Shown here one piece after another: positions 11,696 through 24,530 of a stretch of 64,000 bases of DNA. The number at the start of each line of letters is the position of its first letter. The stretch's first letter is position 1. The DNA comes from Acanthococcus lagerstroemiae (Eukaryota; Arthropoda; Insecta; Hemiptera; Eriococcidae). The notes beneath the pieces were generated by a model, which did not search any database, was not told the DNA's origin, and saw only the letters and a list, made by a program, of their open reading frames with translations. Both the position numbers and the translations under genes were made by a program. The DNA lies in NCBI GenBank assembly GCA_031841125.1, contig CM063112.1, positions 9,760,603 through 9,824,602 on the forward strand, read 5' to 3'.

Positions 11696-11890
11696 TGCAC
11701 TATCGGGTTTTTCCCTCTGACTTACTGCTCTCACGAAGAGGGATACTGGGTGTTGGTCAAGTCCCTCGTTCGAAAGCCTGACTTCGCCGCCCAGCCACAC
11801 AGTCACTCGAGATCACTCGTATTGGTTCCTTCTACACATCGCGCGGCTATCTCACAAGGTGGACTGGACCAAACGGTCCGAGCCGAAATC
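11683..11890 (+). repeat. Repeat family A, right flank of satellite
   Basis: It has the same order of hallmarks as the left flank: ggaggtatgcactatc, ctctgacttactg, gtccctcgttcgaaagc, cactcgagatcactcg, ggttccttc, then ggaccaaacggtccgag. Orientation matches the left-flank copies. Confidence 0.75.
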
Positions 11891-13170
11891 GACGTATCTC
11901 ATAGTTGGCGGCCGATTTCCGCGCCACCAGTGGGCAATCCTCTGCGGGCTGTAAATCGAAACGCGGACGAGCTGCGGGTCGGGTCTCGTTTTCGGGCGCA
12001 GCTCTCAATCAGCGAACACGTATAACGCGGGCAAACTTTTATTAATTTATCATCGGGAAAAAGTTATTGGGGGAAAAACGCCGTATATACCAGATATACG
12101 TGTGGCCTCGTTCGCGAGAGTCGAGCGCAGCTCGCCTCGGTGCGCGCCCAAATTGTATTAAGAAAGCTATAAATCAGTACTATTATTTTATGAGAGGTGA
12201 TATAGCCGCGAATATACGGGCGGGCTGCGAAACAAATTAGGTTATCGGCGACACTGCGGAAGGGAAAGTATGATTGGTGACGGGATAAATTGGCAGGTCT
12301 ATTGGACCCTGGGGACGCACATCGGTACCAATATGTTAGATTGTATACCTAGAGATCAGCGCAGCAGTGCGCCGAGGCGAGGGTTCCGGGAAATGAGAAA
12401 ATTCCGTCTATATAACCCGATATGTGTTCGCAGTTTTTTCGACAACCGATCGTCTCGATATCGTTCCTCTGCCCGTTAGGACGTCTTAATGCCTCGTACA
12501 TAGATCGGAGGGAGAAGAATGAAAAAGAAGCAAAAAAATGAAAGATTCGAGTTGAAATCGAAAGGCATAGTTCGAAGAAAAAAAAAAAAAAAACGTGTAT
12601 GGCGAAATTAAATTCGATTTTAAATTACGTTTTCTTCCGTATAGGTATTTATAGACGATGTCTACTTGAAATGTATTATGATAAGTTTTCGATTCCGATA
12701 TCATTTCATTTACAACGAATGCGCCTTAATCCGCCTTTTTTCCTCCTTCGCTCCCTCTCGCGGCTTGTTTCTTCAATACAGAGTGATAACATCCACAAGA
12801 CAAAATAAGATTTACTCGGTAACAAATGGAAAAAGAAAGAAAGAAAAAAAAAACAACGGAGACATCGTCGAACATCGTATTTGGTAGTTACCATGAACCT
12901 GTCTACCTGCACCGGTAACCCTTTTACTCATCGACTTAACCCATCGAGATAGAAATCTTTAGAAGTCTTTTATATTTTTTTGTGTTGCTGTTTCTACCCG
13001 AAGCGCAATGAAAAGAATAGGTTATAGAGATTAAACGTCATACAATCCTCTCTCTACAGTTATCTGTATATTTTGTGAGCTAACAAAAAAGAAAGAAGAG
13101 AAAAAAAAAACTCTTTTGACCTAACAAGGAATAGTCAGACATGTCCGATAATAAAATACAGTCTCTTTGT
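11880..13170. other. CpG-dense unique sequence, no recognised gene
   Basis: The first 600 bp are rich in CpG (gcgggctgtaaatcgaaacgcgg-type text, cgcgagagtcgagcgcagc). The remainder is AT-rich with A-runs at about 12580 and 12850. No ORF has family hallmarks. It could be conserved noncoding or untranslated host sequence. Confidence 0.35.
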
Positions 13171-13174
13171 ACAG

Positions 13175-14755
13175 AATCACTTGAATTTGAACGTTACTTT
13201 ACAAATAAAGAAGAAGAAACGTACATTGTAAATTATTTTAGGATGGGTCGGTTTGGGTGGTTCGGAAGGTTCAGTCGGCCGACTCGATGTAGAGGACTTT
13301 GACTTCTGGTGACACGGTAGGGCTCCCGTGTTTGGGTGAAACTCGAGTTTCGTTTTACGATCAAATCCGATGTTCGACATGTATGCGACTGACAGTGATG
13401 CTCGTAGATTCTCCGAGGGTAAGTGCAGACAGTCCGGGAAAGATTCTTGTGGACGACCCGTGCCGCATTGACCTGACCCCACCGCAGTGTTACAATCCCT
13501 CCGGCAACTGCCTGAGATCATAGGCAAGTCTAGATTTTCCGGAATTTTCTCAGCCCTCAGGTATTTTTTATACAATGTCAGGCATTTTCTATATCTTACA
13601 GTTCTATTTTTGAATGTTGGCAATTTTGCTGCACGCTGCGAGCTACGACCTATCATTCTTTCATTCAACAGTTGGCTTCAAGTCTGCTGTCTGTTTTTGT
13701 TGATAAAACGAAAAACCACCACTTCGAAAGTCTAATGAAGTAATGTCTTTAGTTGTTAGTTGGTGTGTCAGTTCTAGCGCTATATTCGAAAAATAAATGA
13801 TTTACTCGAACTTGTGTTCCAAAAATTTCCTACAGTTTCCGGCAATCTTCGGCATTTATATAAAACGATCACAGGCAACTCTGAAGTTGTGAGTTGTTAA
13901 CGCTGCCCCACCACCAACTCTGCTTGCTTTAGCTTTCTGCTCGGCACTGCAAGCCTCCCCTTGAATGACGGGTACCCGGCGATTAGCAAAATCATTTTAC
14001 AGATCAAGCCTTTTCCGGTCAGCTCGGTAGAGTTTTCCCACCTTTCTACTCGTGCTCATCCGCTCCTCGATGTTCGCCAGGGTTGTTTTTCAGCTGCAGG
14101 CATTTTGCCAGTCAGGACAGTTCATTGATTGGGTTGTTAAGGTCGGCTACTAGTAGCCGAGCCTATTGCAATCACTTTTTTTCTTCTCCAGTATGCTCAT
14201 GACGTCACTGAAGGGAAAGACTTCCAGTTCAGTTCCCTTCAGGGGTGCATCATTTCAGATGTGTTGACCTGAGCGGATCTGATGTGAGTCACAGTTCAGT
14301 TCATTTTGGCGTTTTATTTCTGAGCTCATTGATCTTGTTCTTCATTAGGCCCGTCACACACCAGAGCGACGCTACGCTACGCGCTACTGATTGAGTTGAT
14401 GAATCAGACTATTGTGTATTTTTCGTGAAAGTTTTTCATAAGTTTGCGATCTTGTTAAGTATCTTGCGATATAGTTTCTGGAAATCTTGTCTACGTTGTT
14501 TTCATTCGGTTAAATTAAGAAGTGGATTATGTTTGCTAATCCGTATGTGGTATGAGGAACTATTATCAAGCGAACAGAGAATCTTAAAGCGTGAATATTG
14601 TCGAACAAATTGAGAGAGATGCCATCTGAATTGGTTGATTTAAAGAATATAGGAGAAAGTTTTCTAGCTTCAGGAAAAAGCATTATCAGTTGAAGTGAAC
14701 ATTGTGTTTATGGAAGGTTTTTTTTCCTTATATCATTTCCAATGACCGCGAATAA
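13175..14755. other. No recognised gene
   Basis: A 163-codon minus frame (13177-13668) and overlapping plus frames show no recognisable motif. I see no repeat structure in this stretch. Confidence 0.3.
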
Positions 14756-14759
14756 GATA

Positions 14760-15260
14760 AAAGCTAGCTCCGGTGTCCGGAGGCGATAAGTTTGGCTATT
14801 AGTCCTAGCTTTAAGCTATTAGCTGAGCAATTGTAATCAAAATTAGCTAGCTAAACCATTAGCCGAGTAATTTTGGTCAAGATTAGCTGACTGTTAGCTT
14901 AGCTATTGAAGAATGATGTAAATATTAGCCAATCTGTTAGCTTTTATTAAATGGCTAATGATAAGCTAATCCGGCTCGTTCGCAGTTGGCCTTTTTTCCT
15001 TCTTGAATAAATTGTGATCAGTCAGAAGAAAAGGGCCTCAATGTCCCGTTACCACTCAGGCTCTTTTCTTGTGACACGTCACAATTATCACATTTCGTGG
15101 TTGGTGGCTGATTGCCTGTCCTCAGTAAAAGGAATTAGCCATTTGCTTTTTGAATTTTAGCCCTTAAGTGTTAGGCGTTAGCTAGCCTTTCATTGGTTTC
15201 AGCTGTTAGCTTTATCCCTCAGCTTTATTATTCAAGGTCGATTGCTAATAAGAGATAAGC
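14760..15260. repeat. TTAGC-rich degenerate short repeat
   Basis: The word ttagc, in forms ttagct, attagccgag and ttagctagc, recurs at irregular short spacing on the plus strand, far more often than in neighbouring DNA. It reads like a decayed minisatellite; no fixed period is obvious. Confidence 0.45.
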
Positions 15261-15877
15261 TAGTTTCTATTTTCGAATCGAGAGCCGACCCTCTTTCAGC
15301 AGCTATCTGCTCGTTTTTCGGTTTTAGGCTGTTTTGTTTGTTTTCGGCTGCTGGCCAGTTTGGCTTGTCCATCAGCCTTGAACTGTCCTGACGTTAATTA
15401 TGTGTATCCATTTCGGATGCTGGATCGTTTAGACTTAGGAGGAGTCACATCAATACCAAAGGGAATGGCCCTTTCTAAATTTGGTTCTATTACAGAAGAC
15501 GTTAGCTAGATGGAAATGCAATTTCGAAGACAATTTAAATTTATGAATATAATTTTACAAAGAGTTTTTTAAGGCTTAGGACTCGGACCTAACGACAAGT
15601 AAACTAACATTTGTCGTAAGTCTGAGAAATAATGAAAGGAGGTAAAGATTTGGCCCCATAGGGCGAGTGTTCGAGGAGATGAAGCAGAATTCTGCGCGAA
15701 TTCAAATTTCGATCGATACGTATTTGCATCGATAATTTCAACTCAGATTTTGTTTAGTGATGATGACTTTACCAAAACTTGCCCGAACCAATTTATGAGA
15801 ACTACGTTCTAAATTTCTTAGATGTCATTACTACTGACCTCGTATTTCAATTGCAATTTCTTGTTCGTGAACCTTAG

Positions 15878-16087
15878 CAGTGGCGGATTTACGTTGGATG
15901 TGAAAGTTCCCCCGCCAAATTCAAAAAAAAAGGAAGGAAAGAAAGAAATGTTTGTAATGCTACACTTCTCTCTTCACTTTTATTACATTAAGGAAGTCTG
16001 TGAAACGTTTCAAAGAAAGGGCAAAAAATTTTGTGCATGGTTTCCTGATAAGTTCCCCCCTAAACTTATTCCCTAAATCTGCCCCTG
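15878..16087. mobile_element. hAT-like MITE (210 bp)
   Basis: The left end is CAGTGGCGGATTTACG and the right end, reversed, is CAGGGGCAGATTTAGGG, a good imperfect TIR pair of hAT type. The flanks accttag and gccttag are a 7-bp near-duplication. The interior is non-coding apart from a spurious frame. Confidence 0.6.
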
Positions 16088-16089
16088 GC

Positions 16090-18520
16090 CTTAGACATGA
16101 TCTTGATGAATTTATCACAGAGATTTAGTGAGACTTTACGAGTAACTTCAAAAATTTTAGTATGAAACTGAACATAAAAGTACGATGTATATCTAAACGT
16201 TTATTTCTTTCCCTTGCTAGGCACCTTTAAAATGTTTATTCCCTTTGTACAGATATTAGTCAATTATTTCTGCCACCATTACCGTCAACCTGACGTAATC
16301 TTTAACGGAGTGGAGAAAACGTGAACTAATTTGGTTTCGACATGTCTGTCGCATCTTTAGACAGTTTTTCAGTTTTGCGTCATTCATTACTTTTGGAACG
16401 TTTGCCAACTTTGAACTGTTCGTCAGTTTCGGGTTTTCCGGCCGATTTTGGTCAGATTGTGTTGGATCGGGTCATTTTGAACCGTTTTTACGGTCGGCAT
16501 AGCCGAGTCTTATGCAATGGAAATAGTAAAAAAAGTTCTACGCAACGTTTCTTTAGAGGTGCGAAATGTTTTCTAAGAGTAGAGAAGGCAGGTCTGGCAG
16601 CCGACACGGTTGCCAACCTGATAAGAACAGTGCATTGCACCTGATTGGAAATTCAACTAGGTACAAGCGCACGCTTGCTACTGGGGATTCGCCGGCCATG
16701 GGTCAGTCGTCTTCTGTTATTTTTGATTACGTGAATAAATGATGAAATTTATGATCCTCTAAAAATGCAACCCTTAACTAACTCAAATACTTTTACCGCT
16801 TCACATTCACATTCACAAAGCGGTATTTATGGCACTTAGAAACAAAAAAAAAATCCGTAAGGCGTTGTAGACTGATCAATTCGCCCTGTTTGATATTTTT
16901 CAGTTTCAGTTTGTTTGTTACGTCGGTTGTACATCACGTTGGACTGTTCTACGATTTTGGTTATTTCTGATCGTTTTTGGTGAAAATAACTGAATTTGAT
17001 CAAATTTGGTCTTTCCTGAAAGATTTTAGTCTCCTTTTCTCTGGATATATTGAAAGCGTGATCTCTTCCTCGCCTCCTCCTCCGAAGAAAGAAATTTTAG
17101 CAAGTAAAACACAATGGCATAATCAACTATTATGTCTTATGCTTTTGTACTATCATGCGCCAAAACTTTCATCCTTTCATCATATTGTACATTGGTCTTA
17201 CGAGTGAAGAATTGTTCAACAAATAACAGTCAGTCAAAGTGTATCATTTGTATGTTGTTTTTTTTTTGTTTTTTTTTTCATCTATTCGAATATTTAGAAA
17301 TTAACTGATTTCGATGAAGCACGCACTATACATTTTCTCACCGTACCGGCAGCGCTGAAGAATGTACGTAAAACGTCTCTTTTGATGATTACCGGCACGA
17401 GCGGTGGTAAGGCCCCAAGAAAGCCGTATCCTTGGAAAGGCCAGGGGAAGTTGAACCTCCCTGAGTATAACTCAGCAATAGCTGGTTTCATAACGTACAG
17501 CGTTTTCTGTAGTGTCCTGAGATCTCTTCTACATTTTAGTTCTAGCTGCGAGCCTGCTTAGCATCTCGGTAATTATGCATGCACGCTGCCTTGTCACCAC
17601 GTGATTTCAAATACAGCCCAGCATTGTGCAAAACTGAATGACCGACTGCGAAGTTCTATAACAGTGGTCGTTATACAACAAACTGTTGCATCAGCGACTA
17701 TTCTAGCATTCCAACGTCGGCAGCCTCATGTGTTTCGTGGAAGGAGGGGTTGAATTCGAAATTTTAATGCTTCAGTAAGCGGGCGCGTTTCCGAATTCGA
17801 GCGACTATATTTAATGGACCGTTGACCTCAGCGAATGGTCAAACTTACATCCCGGACATCGAACGATTTCCGTTTCTTATTCTTGAGGTTCGACGTATAT
17901 AAAACTTACATTCCGGATCGACGTGAATTCTCGCAAAAAGGCGCATTGTATCCACCCCCTTTTCCAGACAAAAAGAAGTTTAAAAAAAATAGTAATCGTA
18001 ATGGGACAGTCGGTACGTTGACTCGGCATCGTTATTAATGGTGGAAGGCGATGACTGTGCGGAATTGGAAAGAGCGAAATCGCGCAGACGGTGACGTGAC
18101 GGAAATGTTGCCGCGATGTCGCATTACCAGCACGCCGGAAAACAATCTAAGCAGATGACGGAGATCAAATAGCACAAGTCATCCAAGTGTTGTGGAGATG
18201 ATGCGATCCCTCGATGACGGCTCTATGTAGGGCGAGAGTCGAACAAAATATCGCGGGTTCGAACTGTCCCAGCGAGTGTCTGGACACGGATCACGGTTTC
18301 CAAATTTGAACTCTAGAAATCGTTGTTATTGGATATTGGTGTCCTGCTAGGGCATCAGCGATCAAGTACGTGAGAATCATTTAGCAGAGTGTCGACTATA
18401 TGCATGTACACTGAGTGCTGGCTTTATATTGATATAGTAGGTATGTTAGTAGAACAAAGGGTAGAGCAAGGGGTCCAAGACTTTGAATAGGGCATAGGCA
18501 TACATTGCTGGTTGGCTTGA
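16090..18520. other. No recognised gene
   Basis: Short frames at 16342-16644, 16977-17207, 17294-17491 (minus) and 17835-18038 carry no family signature. A T-rich run lies at about 17260-17280. From about 17820 to 18300 CpG is moderately frequent. Confidence 0.3.
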
Positions 18521-18530
18521 GGGCTCTGTT

Positions 18531-18910
18531 TTTGGGCATGTACATCACTCACACTTCCTCACTGACAAGCTTGGACCGTCTGTTGTTGATCATATATTTG
18601 GATACAGTTATACTTGAATAGGTCTATTCGTGATCTATTTCTTTCGGATCTGGATTTAAGAGTGGTATGGCCTCGAGATTCCAGAAACCTACCCGCTCGT
18701 AGCGAAGACTATGATGCTAAGTAGGAACCAGTGCGATCCTGAGTAAACATTTGAGCATGTACAATCACTGACACCGTTCACATTGACAAGCTTGGACTGT
18801 CTGCTGATGATCGTATGTTCGGTACAGTTATACTTGAATAGGTCCATTCGTTATCTATTTCATTCGAATCTGCGCGTGTGAATAGTATGGCCTCGAACTT
18901 CCAGATTATC
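18531..18910 (+). repeat. Tandem duplication, 219-bp period
   Basis: Two copies share gcatgtaca, tcactgacNccNtcac, attgacaagcttggac, tacagttatacttgaata, then ggtcNattcgtNatctattt and gtatggcctcga. The first begins near 18531, the second near 18750. The copies have diverged by roughly 15-20 percent by eye. Confidence 0.7.
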
Positions 18911-18959
18911 TTGGGTATTACCAGCGAGGTACCGTATTTCAACCACTTTACCTGTTTTT

Positions 18960-20000
18960 TTGTATACTTTTCGAAGTGAACTGTGGACGAGTATTCATCG
19001 CATCTACACTTAACTAGAGTCCTGTTCTCACAACCATCGAACCGTCCACGAATGTATCCTCTCTCCCCAACTGCGACGGTTTCTCACCTTGTTTCGTTCG
19101 CTAATTACGACAAAAAAAGAAGGACAGCAAAACGAAAACAGAGACAGCAAAATGGAAAAAAAAAGCTAATTGAAATATAATGACTCGTATGAACTCGCTC
19201 AGCGTTGCGTGAAATTTCAGAATCGCGATCTGAATCAGCGATGATTCTTGTTTACTGTTAAGTTCGTATTATTTATCGTATCTACGTACCTACGTATATC
19301 ATATGATATACTTTTTTTTTTGTTTCTCCCTTCTCTCCAATATTATCACGTAGAATCCCCGAGTACTCTTATATGTGCGCCAGCACAGTGTTGGCGGACA
19401 CGCGAAGGTGGAAGTGCGAAAGGAACGGAACACGTGTATGGAACAACACGTTATCGCATTCAGCGAACCCGAGATAATTACAAGAAATACGAAAAATAAC
19501 TTGAACGTTGTAAAAAAAATTCTTCGTAGAGGAGAACCCGCCACCACGACCATGGAGCACGGACCAGTTCGGTTCGCATCCATGTTCGATTTCATCCCGT
19601 TACGTGTTTCGCCTTGTGGAAATGTGTTTTTTTTTTTTTCATTCTCCACATGCCCGTCGACAGATAATACTGATTTCTTGTCCATCGTGAATCTCGTGAT
19701 GACGATCCACATACACCCTTCTACTATCGAGTTGCGACATGAACACGTAAGTGCAGATTGAAAACAATAATACAAGTTATTTTGTAAGCTGGAGTACCGA
19801 CCCGTTGAGAATTCATACGTAAGGAGATCAGCCTCAAGTGTACTGCAGCTCTGGCTACCCGCCATTGTGATACATGCCACAAAAATATAATGCTCGTAGT
19901 ATTTAGGCGAGAACGCTAGCATTTAGAAACGATATGCCCGTTATTCCCGGAGATCTCTGAAAGCTGGAAATTGTCGCGGTTGTCAGTTCTAGTCGGAGAA
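18960..20000. other. CpG-dense unique sequence, no recognised gene
   Basis: Frames of 207 codons (minus, 19299-19922) and 128 codons (plus, 19375-19761) overlap on opposite strands. Neither has recognisable domains or a consistent exon pattern, and both cross T-runs. Host regulatory or untranslated sequence is possible. Confidence 0.3.
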
Positions 20001-20088
20001 GGGGTATCAGATTTTCAAGGTACACCAACCTAGCCTCTGTCCTCCCCAACACCCAATTTCTTCTTCCCACTTTTAAGACCTCTTCAAC

Positions 20089-21120
20089 ATGCTAGAAGAG
20101 AGGTGGATCGCATTAGAGTCATCGCTGCACTCACCTGTTACGGCAACTGAAAGAGGGATGACTGACGGAAATTATGCCCAGACAACGTTCATGGATATAC
20201 AGGGAGCGATTGACGCGACCTCTCATGAATTAAGGGAAACAACCCTGTGGGGAAGGGAAGTAAATGAAAGCTCAATAAGCTGAATAGTATTTATGCTGAA
20301 AGACAGGGAGATCCAGATAACTTACCAAAAAGAACAAATTCATGCAACGACCATCGGGGACTGCCCACATGGAGGAATACTCTCTCCCCTACTGTGGAGC
20401 CTAGTGGTGGACAGCTTGTTGGATGAGTAAAATGGTCCAAAAATATACACGAAAGGCTATGCTGACGATTTGACTGTGGTGGTAACTGGAAAATTTCCGG
20501 GGACCATCGCGGAGCTGACGCACTGGAGACTCCGATGTGTAGAAAAATGTTCTGCGAAGAAAGGGTTATCGATAAACCCGAACAAAACTGAGATCACTCA
20601 TTTCACTCGCAAAAGGAAGGACAAGAAGTTGATCAAGGTGCAGTACAAAGGAAGAACGTTAGCTCTCACAGAAAAGGTGAAGTACTTGGGAGTATATCTT
20701 GACGAAAAACGCTCCTGGAAGGATCACGTTTCAGAGAAAATAAGAAAAGGGACTGAGACCCTTTGGGCTTGCCGTACCATTATCGGCAGGACCTGAGGCT
20801 CTCTCCCAAGATTATGCACTGGATATATACCGGTTTAATAAGTTCAAAAATCACATAAGCGGTGAGGTGCCGGGGCCGAATCTACCTGGCCAAGTCAGAG
20901 AGGAACTGGACCACCTCCAAAAGTTGGCGTGTGTGATGACAACGGGGGCAGTGAGAACGATGAAGATGAAAGAACTTGAAATACTCCTTACTTCGTACTC
21001 GATTCACATCATATGTGAGTGCCCACAACAGCCGGGACAAGATGCGAAGCACTGTAGAGTATCCAGCACCTAGTGAAGTCAAAAGGATAGAACTCGGTGA
21101 AATTCTCACTTAGGCTGTAA
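20089..21120 (+). pseudogene. Jockey-like LINE reverse transcriptase
   Basis: One frame runs from 20089 to 20796 with stops at 20281 (TGA where W is expected) and 20428 (TAA). It shows the palm pattern: CPHGGILSPLLWSLVVDSLL, then KGYADDLTVVVTG with the catalytic YADD at 20458-20469, LSINPNKTEI, KVKYLGVYLDEK and WKDHV. A shift near 20796 leads to LSPKIMHWIYTGLI, and another to LDHLQKLACVMTTGAVRT, the standard connection before the RNase H region. The RT core is degraded by stops and shifts, and no EN domain precedes it. Confidence 0.88.
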
Positions 21121-21415
21121 AAGTGAGCCTACTGAACTGATCCTTGACAGCAACCTGAGGAAAAGTGCAATGGACTATAAGGTCTGGGCATTCAGCGTAT
21201 ACAGCGCCACCTTACACAAAGGAAAACCTAAAGACACATTGAGTTTCCGAATACGTGCATCTGTGCTCTCGATGCGAATACTCGGCGATGCACATGTACA
21301 TGGGATGGCATTTGCCCCGGATAGTTATGCCCGTCTCGATACTGCAAACCAAGCAGCACGTCTGCCCGCCATCAGACAGGACATCAGTTCGAATCGGAGA
21401 TTAAAACGTTTTTGA
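21121..21415 (+). pseudogene. Possible LINE RNase H/C-terminal remnant
   Basis: The frame at 21170-21415 follows directly on the RT pseudogene and reads MDYKVWAFSVYSATLHKG, then LSFRIRASVLSMRILGDAHV. Position and direction suggest the decayed C-terminal part of the same LINE, but no RNase H active-site pattern is visible. Confidence 0.4.
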
Positions 21416-21419
21416 TTAT

Positions 21420-23270
21420 CTAGAATGTATTTGTGTACTCGCAGACTACGTGCAATACTTTGTCGTATTTACGTAAAGCCCCGTCAAACCTGACCACGCC
21501 ATATCACTGATGGTTACGTAACGGATCGCATCGATTGCACCATTACGTGGGAATCGAGTTCACCGATAGATCGATTTTTACATTATTGCTACAAACTACA
21601 AACTGATCGGCAATGCAGATACAAAATCCGAAATTAGTTCAATGACAATCTGGTCGCTTCAGAGCGGGCAGGTTCCCCGATTCTCCCGAAACCGAAGAGT
21701 CGATATTCGTTATAATGAAAGGCGAATAATCGTTTGTGACAATGTCAAGCCACACCATCCCAATCAAACCTGTTTCTCCGTTCGAGTCGAACCGAATAGT
21801 CGAGAAGGGAAAAGAAGATCACGTTCGAATATCATAAAGTATGAAGACTTGAAGAGTGAAATAACTTTTCGTATATTTGAATTTACAATACACGCCGCCG
21901 ACCGCTCGTTATTACCCTGCGCCGTCATTAGAAACAGTTGAAAATTCATTAAATCCTACAAAACTGATACATGATACGATGTGTGACAACGGCCATTCCA
22001 ACCCCGCTCAATCTTTCCCATTTATCGCACTTCTGTCTCTCTCTTTCTTTTTTTATTTATCTTTCTCTTCGAATACATTAATCGAGTTCTTTTGTACAAA
22101 ATATATGTTAAAGTACACGTTTTTCAATTTACCTACATCCTACAGTACTACTAATTGATTCGGTAATTTATTTATGTAATAACCTTCGACGAAAAAGAAA
22201 AGACGATTCGGTCGAAAAACTGGTTTCGCGCATTCCTATACTATAGAATTTTTTTCAAGTATTTCTTTTTCTTCTTCTTGTTTTTATCATTTCGCTCAAA
22301 ATGAAGATTACCGATCGTAGAAGATGGTTAAGCAAAAATCCTCTAGAAGTGTTGACACGGTGGCAAAAGGTGGGAAAGAGCGGGGACCAGTTGCGTAACG
22401 TCGTAAGTATTAAATCACGGGACAATCTGTATGGGAGGAGAAAAAAATTGGCGAATTTTCGCAGATGACTCGAAATGATAGAGAGGCTTGCAACCCGCCA
22501 TTGGCTAGTGTCTTCGATTCGAAGGTATGAAAAAAATCTTCGTTCATTCTTCTAACTTGATCTGGGCTTTAACAAGGAATTTGTGTATCAAGAAAGTCTG
22601 TAGTCAACAAAGTAATTACAGTCACAACATTCTTGGAACGGCAAGTTTGTAGAAATACAATTTAAAAAAATTCTATCAACCCGGCCGCGGCAAAGCAAAT
22701 TTATTGAGGTGTTGCTAAGAACTCGCTGTAGTAATTAAGTAACCGTGTAATTAACAGAGATACTTATCTGCATCAACTATTAAGATTGTATCGTTTCTAA
22801 GCTGGCAATAAAGAGAGAAAAACACAACGTGGATTTGCCAACTGAGCACCTGTAACTGCCAATTTACCAACTTCGAAAGATGTCTGAGGGGGTGAAACCG
22901 CTCCATTCTCCCAGTGGCTACCGCCTGTCTATCTATATACCTGAGGGACGTCTTTCCAAAACGCGTCTGTTTTTCCGTTTTTTTTTTCTCCGCTCAAAAT
23001 TAGATGATGGAACTTACCAATTCATCAATATCTCTTTGTCGAATTGTAAGAAAAAATCATTTTCCTTCATGTTATCGCGATATTTACTGATGGAAAGAAA
23101 AACAACAAAAAAAAAACCTAATTTCCTAAACGCATTAGGCGCATCTTTTCCGGAATCGGATGATGGAACCCTTCAACTAATTAATAATTTGGTCGAATTA
23201 AAATAAATTTTAAAAAATGATTTTTTCTACTTATGAGAAAGCTACTTTCCAACACGCAGTAAGTCCAGTT
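21420..23270. other. No recognised gene; partly CpG-dense
   Basis: The first kilobase has frequent cgat/cgaat/tcg words. Later parts are AT-rich with T and A runs. Frames at 21642-21941, 21877-22158 and 22880-23206 show no motif. Confidence 0.3.
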
Positions 23271-23279
23271 TTGGAGAGT

Positions 23280-24530
23280 TGTTTTTACCTTATGTTTTCA
23301 CAAGTATGTGTTCTAGCCTCACTGTGGCATTAATTGTGTACGTCAACATAATGATCCCCTTTTTTTGGCAGTTCTTGAATCACTACTACAGATATGAGGT
23401 CTACTCCAGGTGCTTCCTTGCAGTTCAATTTATCGATGAATTTTGCCATCTTCCAATTGTGAGATGTGTTGAATTAGGCTTTTCTTCTGAAAGATAGAGT
23501 GAAGGAATAACATTTGACTGGATAGGATTGGGTATAAATACACTAGCCGGGTGTTTGGCAAATGTTTCTGCCTTCTCTTTGTTGCTCCTTGCCCAATTGC
23601 CCTGCTCATCACTGATAGGTAGGGAGAGTATGGGGGGTTACTTTAGCCTCCTCGTTGCTTTCCAAAGAGAGTAATCCTTGTCCTTCGAAGGGGATAGGTC
23701 AGCGAGATAATTTTGAAGTAACTCTTCTTTGATGGTTTGTATCAGCTGAGAGGTAGATCTGCTGATTCGGTTGAACTCAGTTTTGTATCGAGGAAGGCGA
23801 GTTCGCCGCCATTTCTTTCGCGCTGCTCTTCGTTTCCGGACTAGTTCTCTGACTTGGGCTGGATATGTGATGTCTTTATTCTGTGCTGATGTTAGGGCTG
23901 GAGTTGCTTTAGCTCATAGAAGAAGGGGGCTTGGGGGGCTTAGCCCTCCACACTTCTAAATAGCCCTCCAAACACTGAAAGACTACCAAAGAAAATGATA
24001 CGGGGGTGGTGTTGCTTCATAATAAGAGATCTTAAGCCCCACCGCCCTGTTCTGAGCCCTATTTGCGCTTCTGCTTTAGGTGCAGCAGCCTGCATCACTG
24101 ATGACAGGTCGTGCACTGCATCGTCTAGTTCCTATGGAGTTTTTATCCGGATGCTCAGGTTAGTGTTCTTGTTGATCTCCTCTCAAAATAGTTCCCAGTT
24201 GGTGTTTCGGCTTGTTATATTTGATCTTGTTGGCTTATGTATCACTCTTTGGCTCAAGGTCATTAGGACTGGTTCATGATCTGACGATAAATCTGGTATA
24301 TTACTGATATCCTCATATCTGTGAGACTCCATGGCCGATAGAGAAGTCAATTAGGTTTGATGTCTTTTCTTTGTCTGATGGTCAATATATAGGTTGCCCC
24401 CTGAAAGACATTGGCAATTTAAGGCGTTTGCTGCAGTGAGTAGCTCCCGCTCTCTAGGGGTTATGGGCCTTGATCCCCAGTGATGGTGCTTCGCGTTGTA
24501 GTCCCCTGCCTGCCTGCCCTGTGTGCATAC
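23280..24530 (-). pseudogene. Jockey-like LINE: endonuclease, linker and RT start
   Basis: Read from high to low coordinate, with many frameshifts. The AP endonuclease part holds DYNAKHHHWGSRPITPR (about 24520-24470), then ATY-x-L-TIRQRKD and LIDFSIGHG-like text. A linker with DEQGNWARSNKE-like text ends in FAKH-x-ASVFIPNPI (23610-23530). The RT beginning follows, with DGKIHR and a KAPGVDLI-like segment near 23440-23390. Family order EN-linker-RT is preserved here. A short GC-rich segment at about 23925-24010 may be a further small insertion. Confidence 0.75.

Noticed and set aside
19299..19922. 207-codon minus-strand frame with opposing 128-codon frame
   Set aside because: Two frames on opposite strands over the same CpG-rich DNA, neither with family hallmarks, are expected by chance at this composition.
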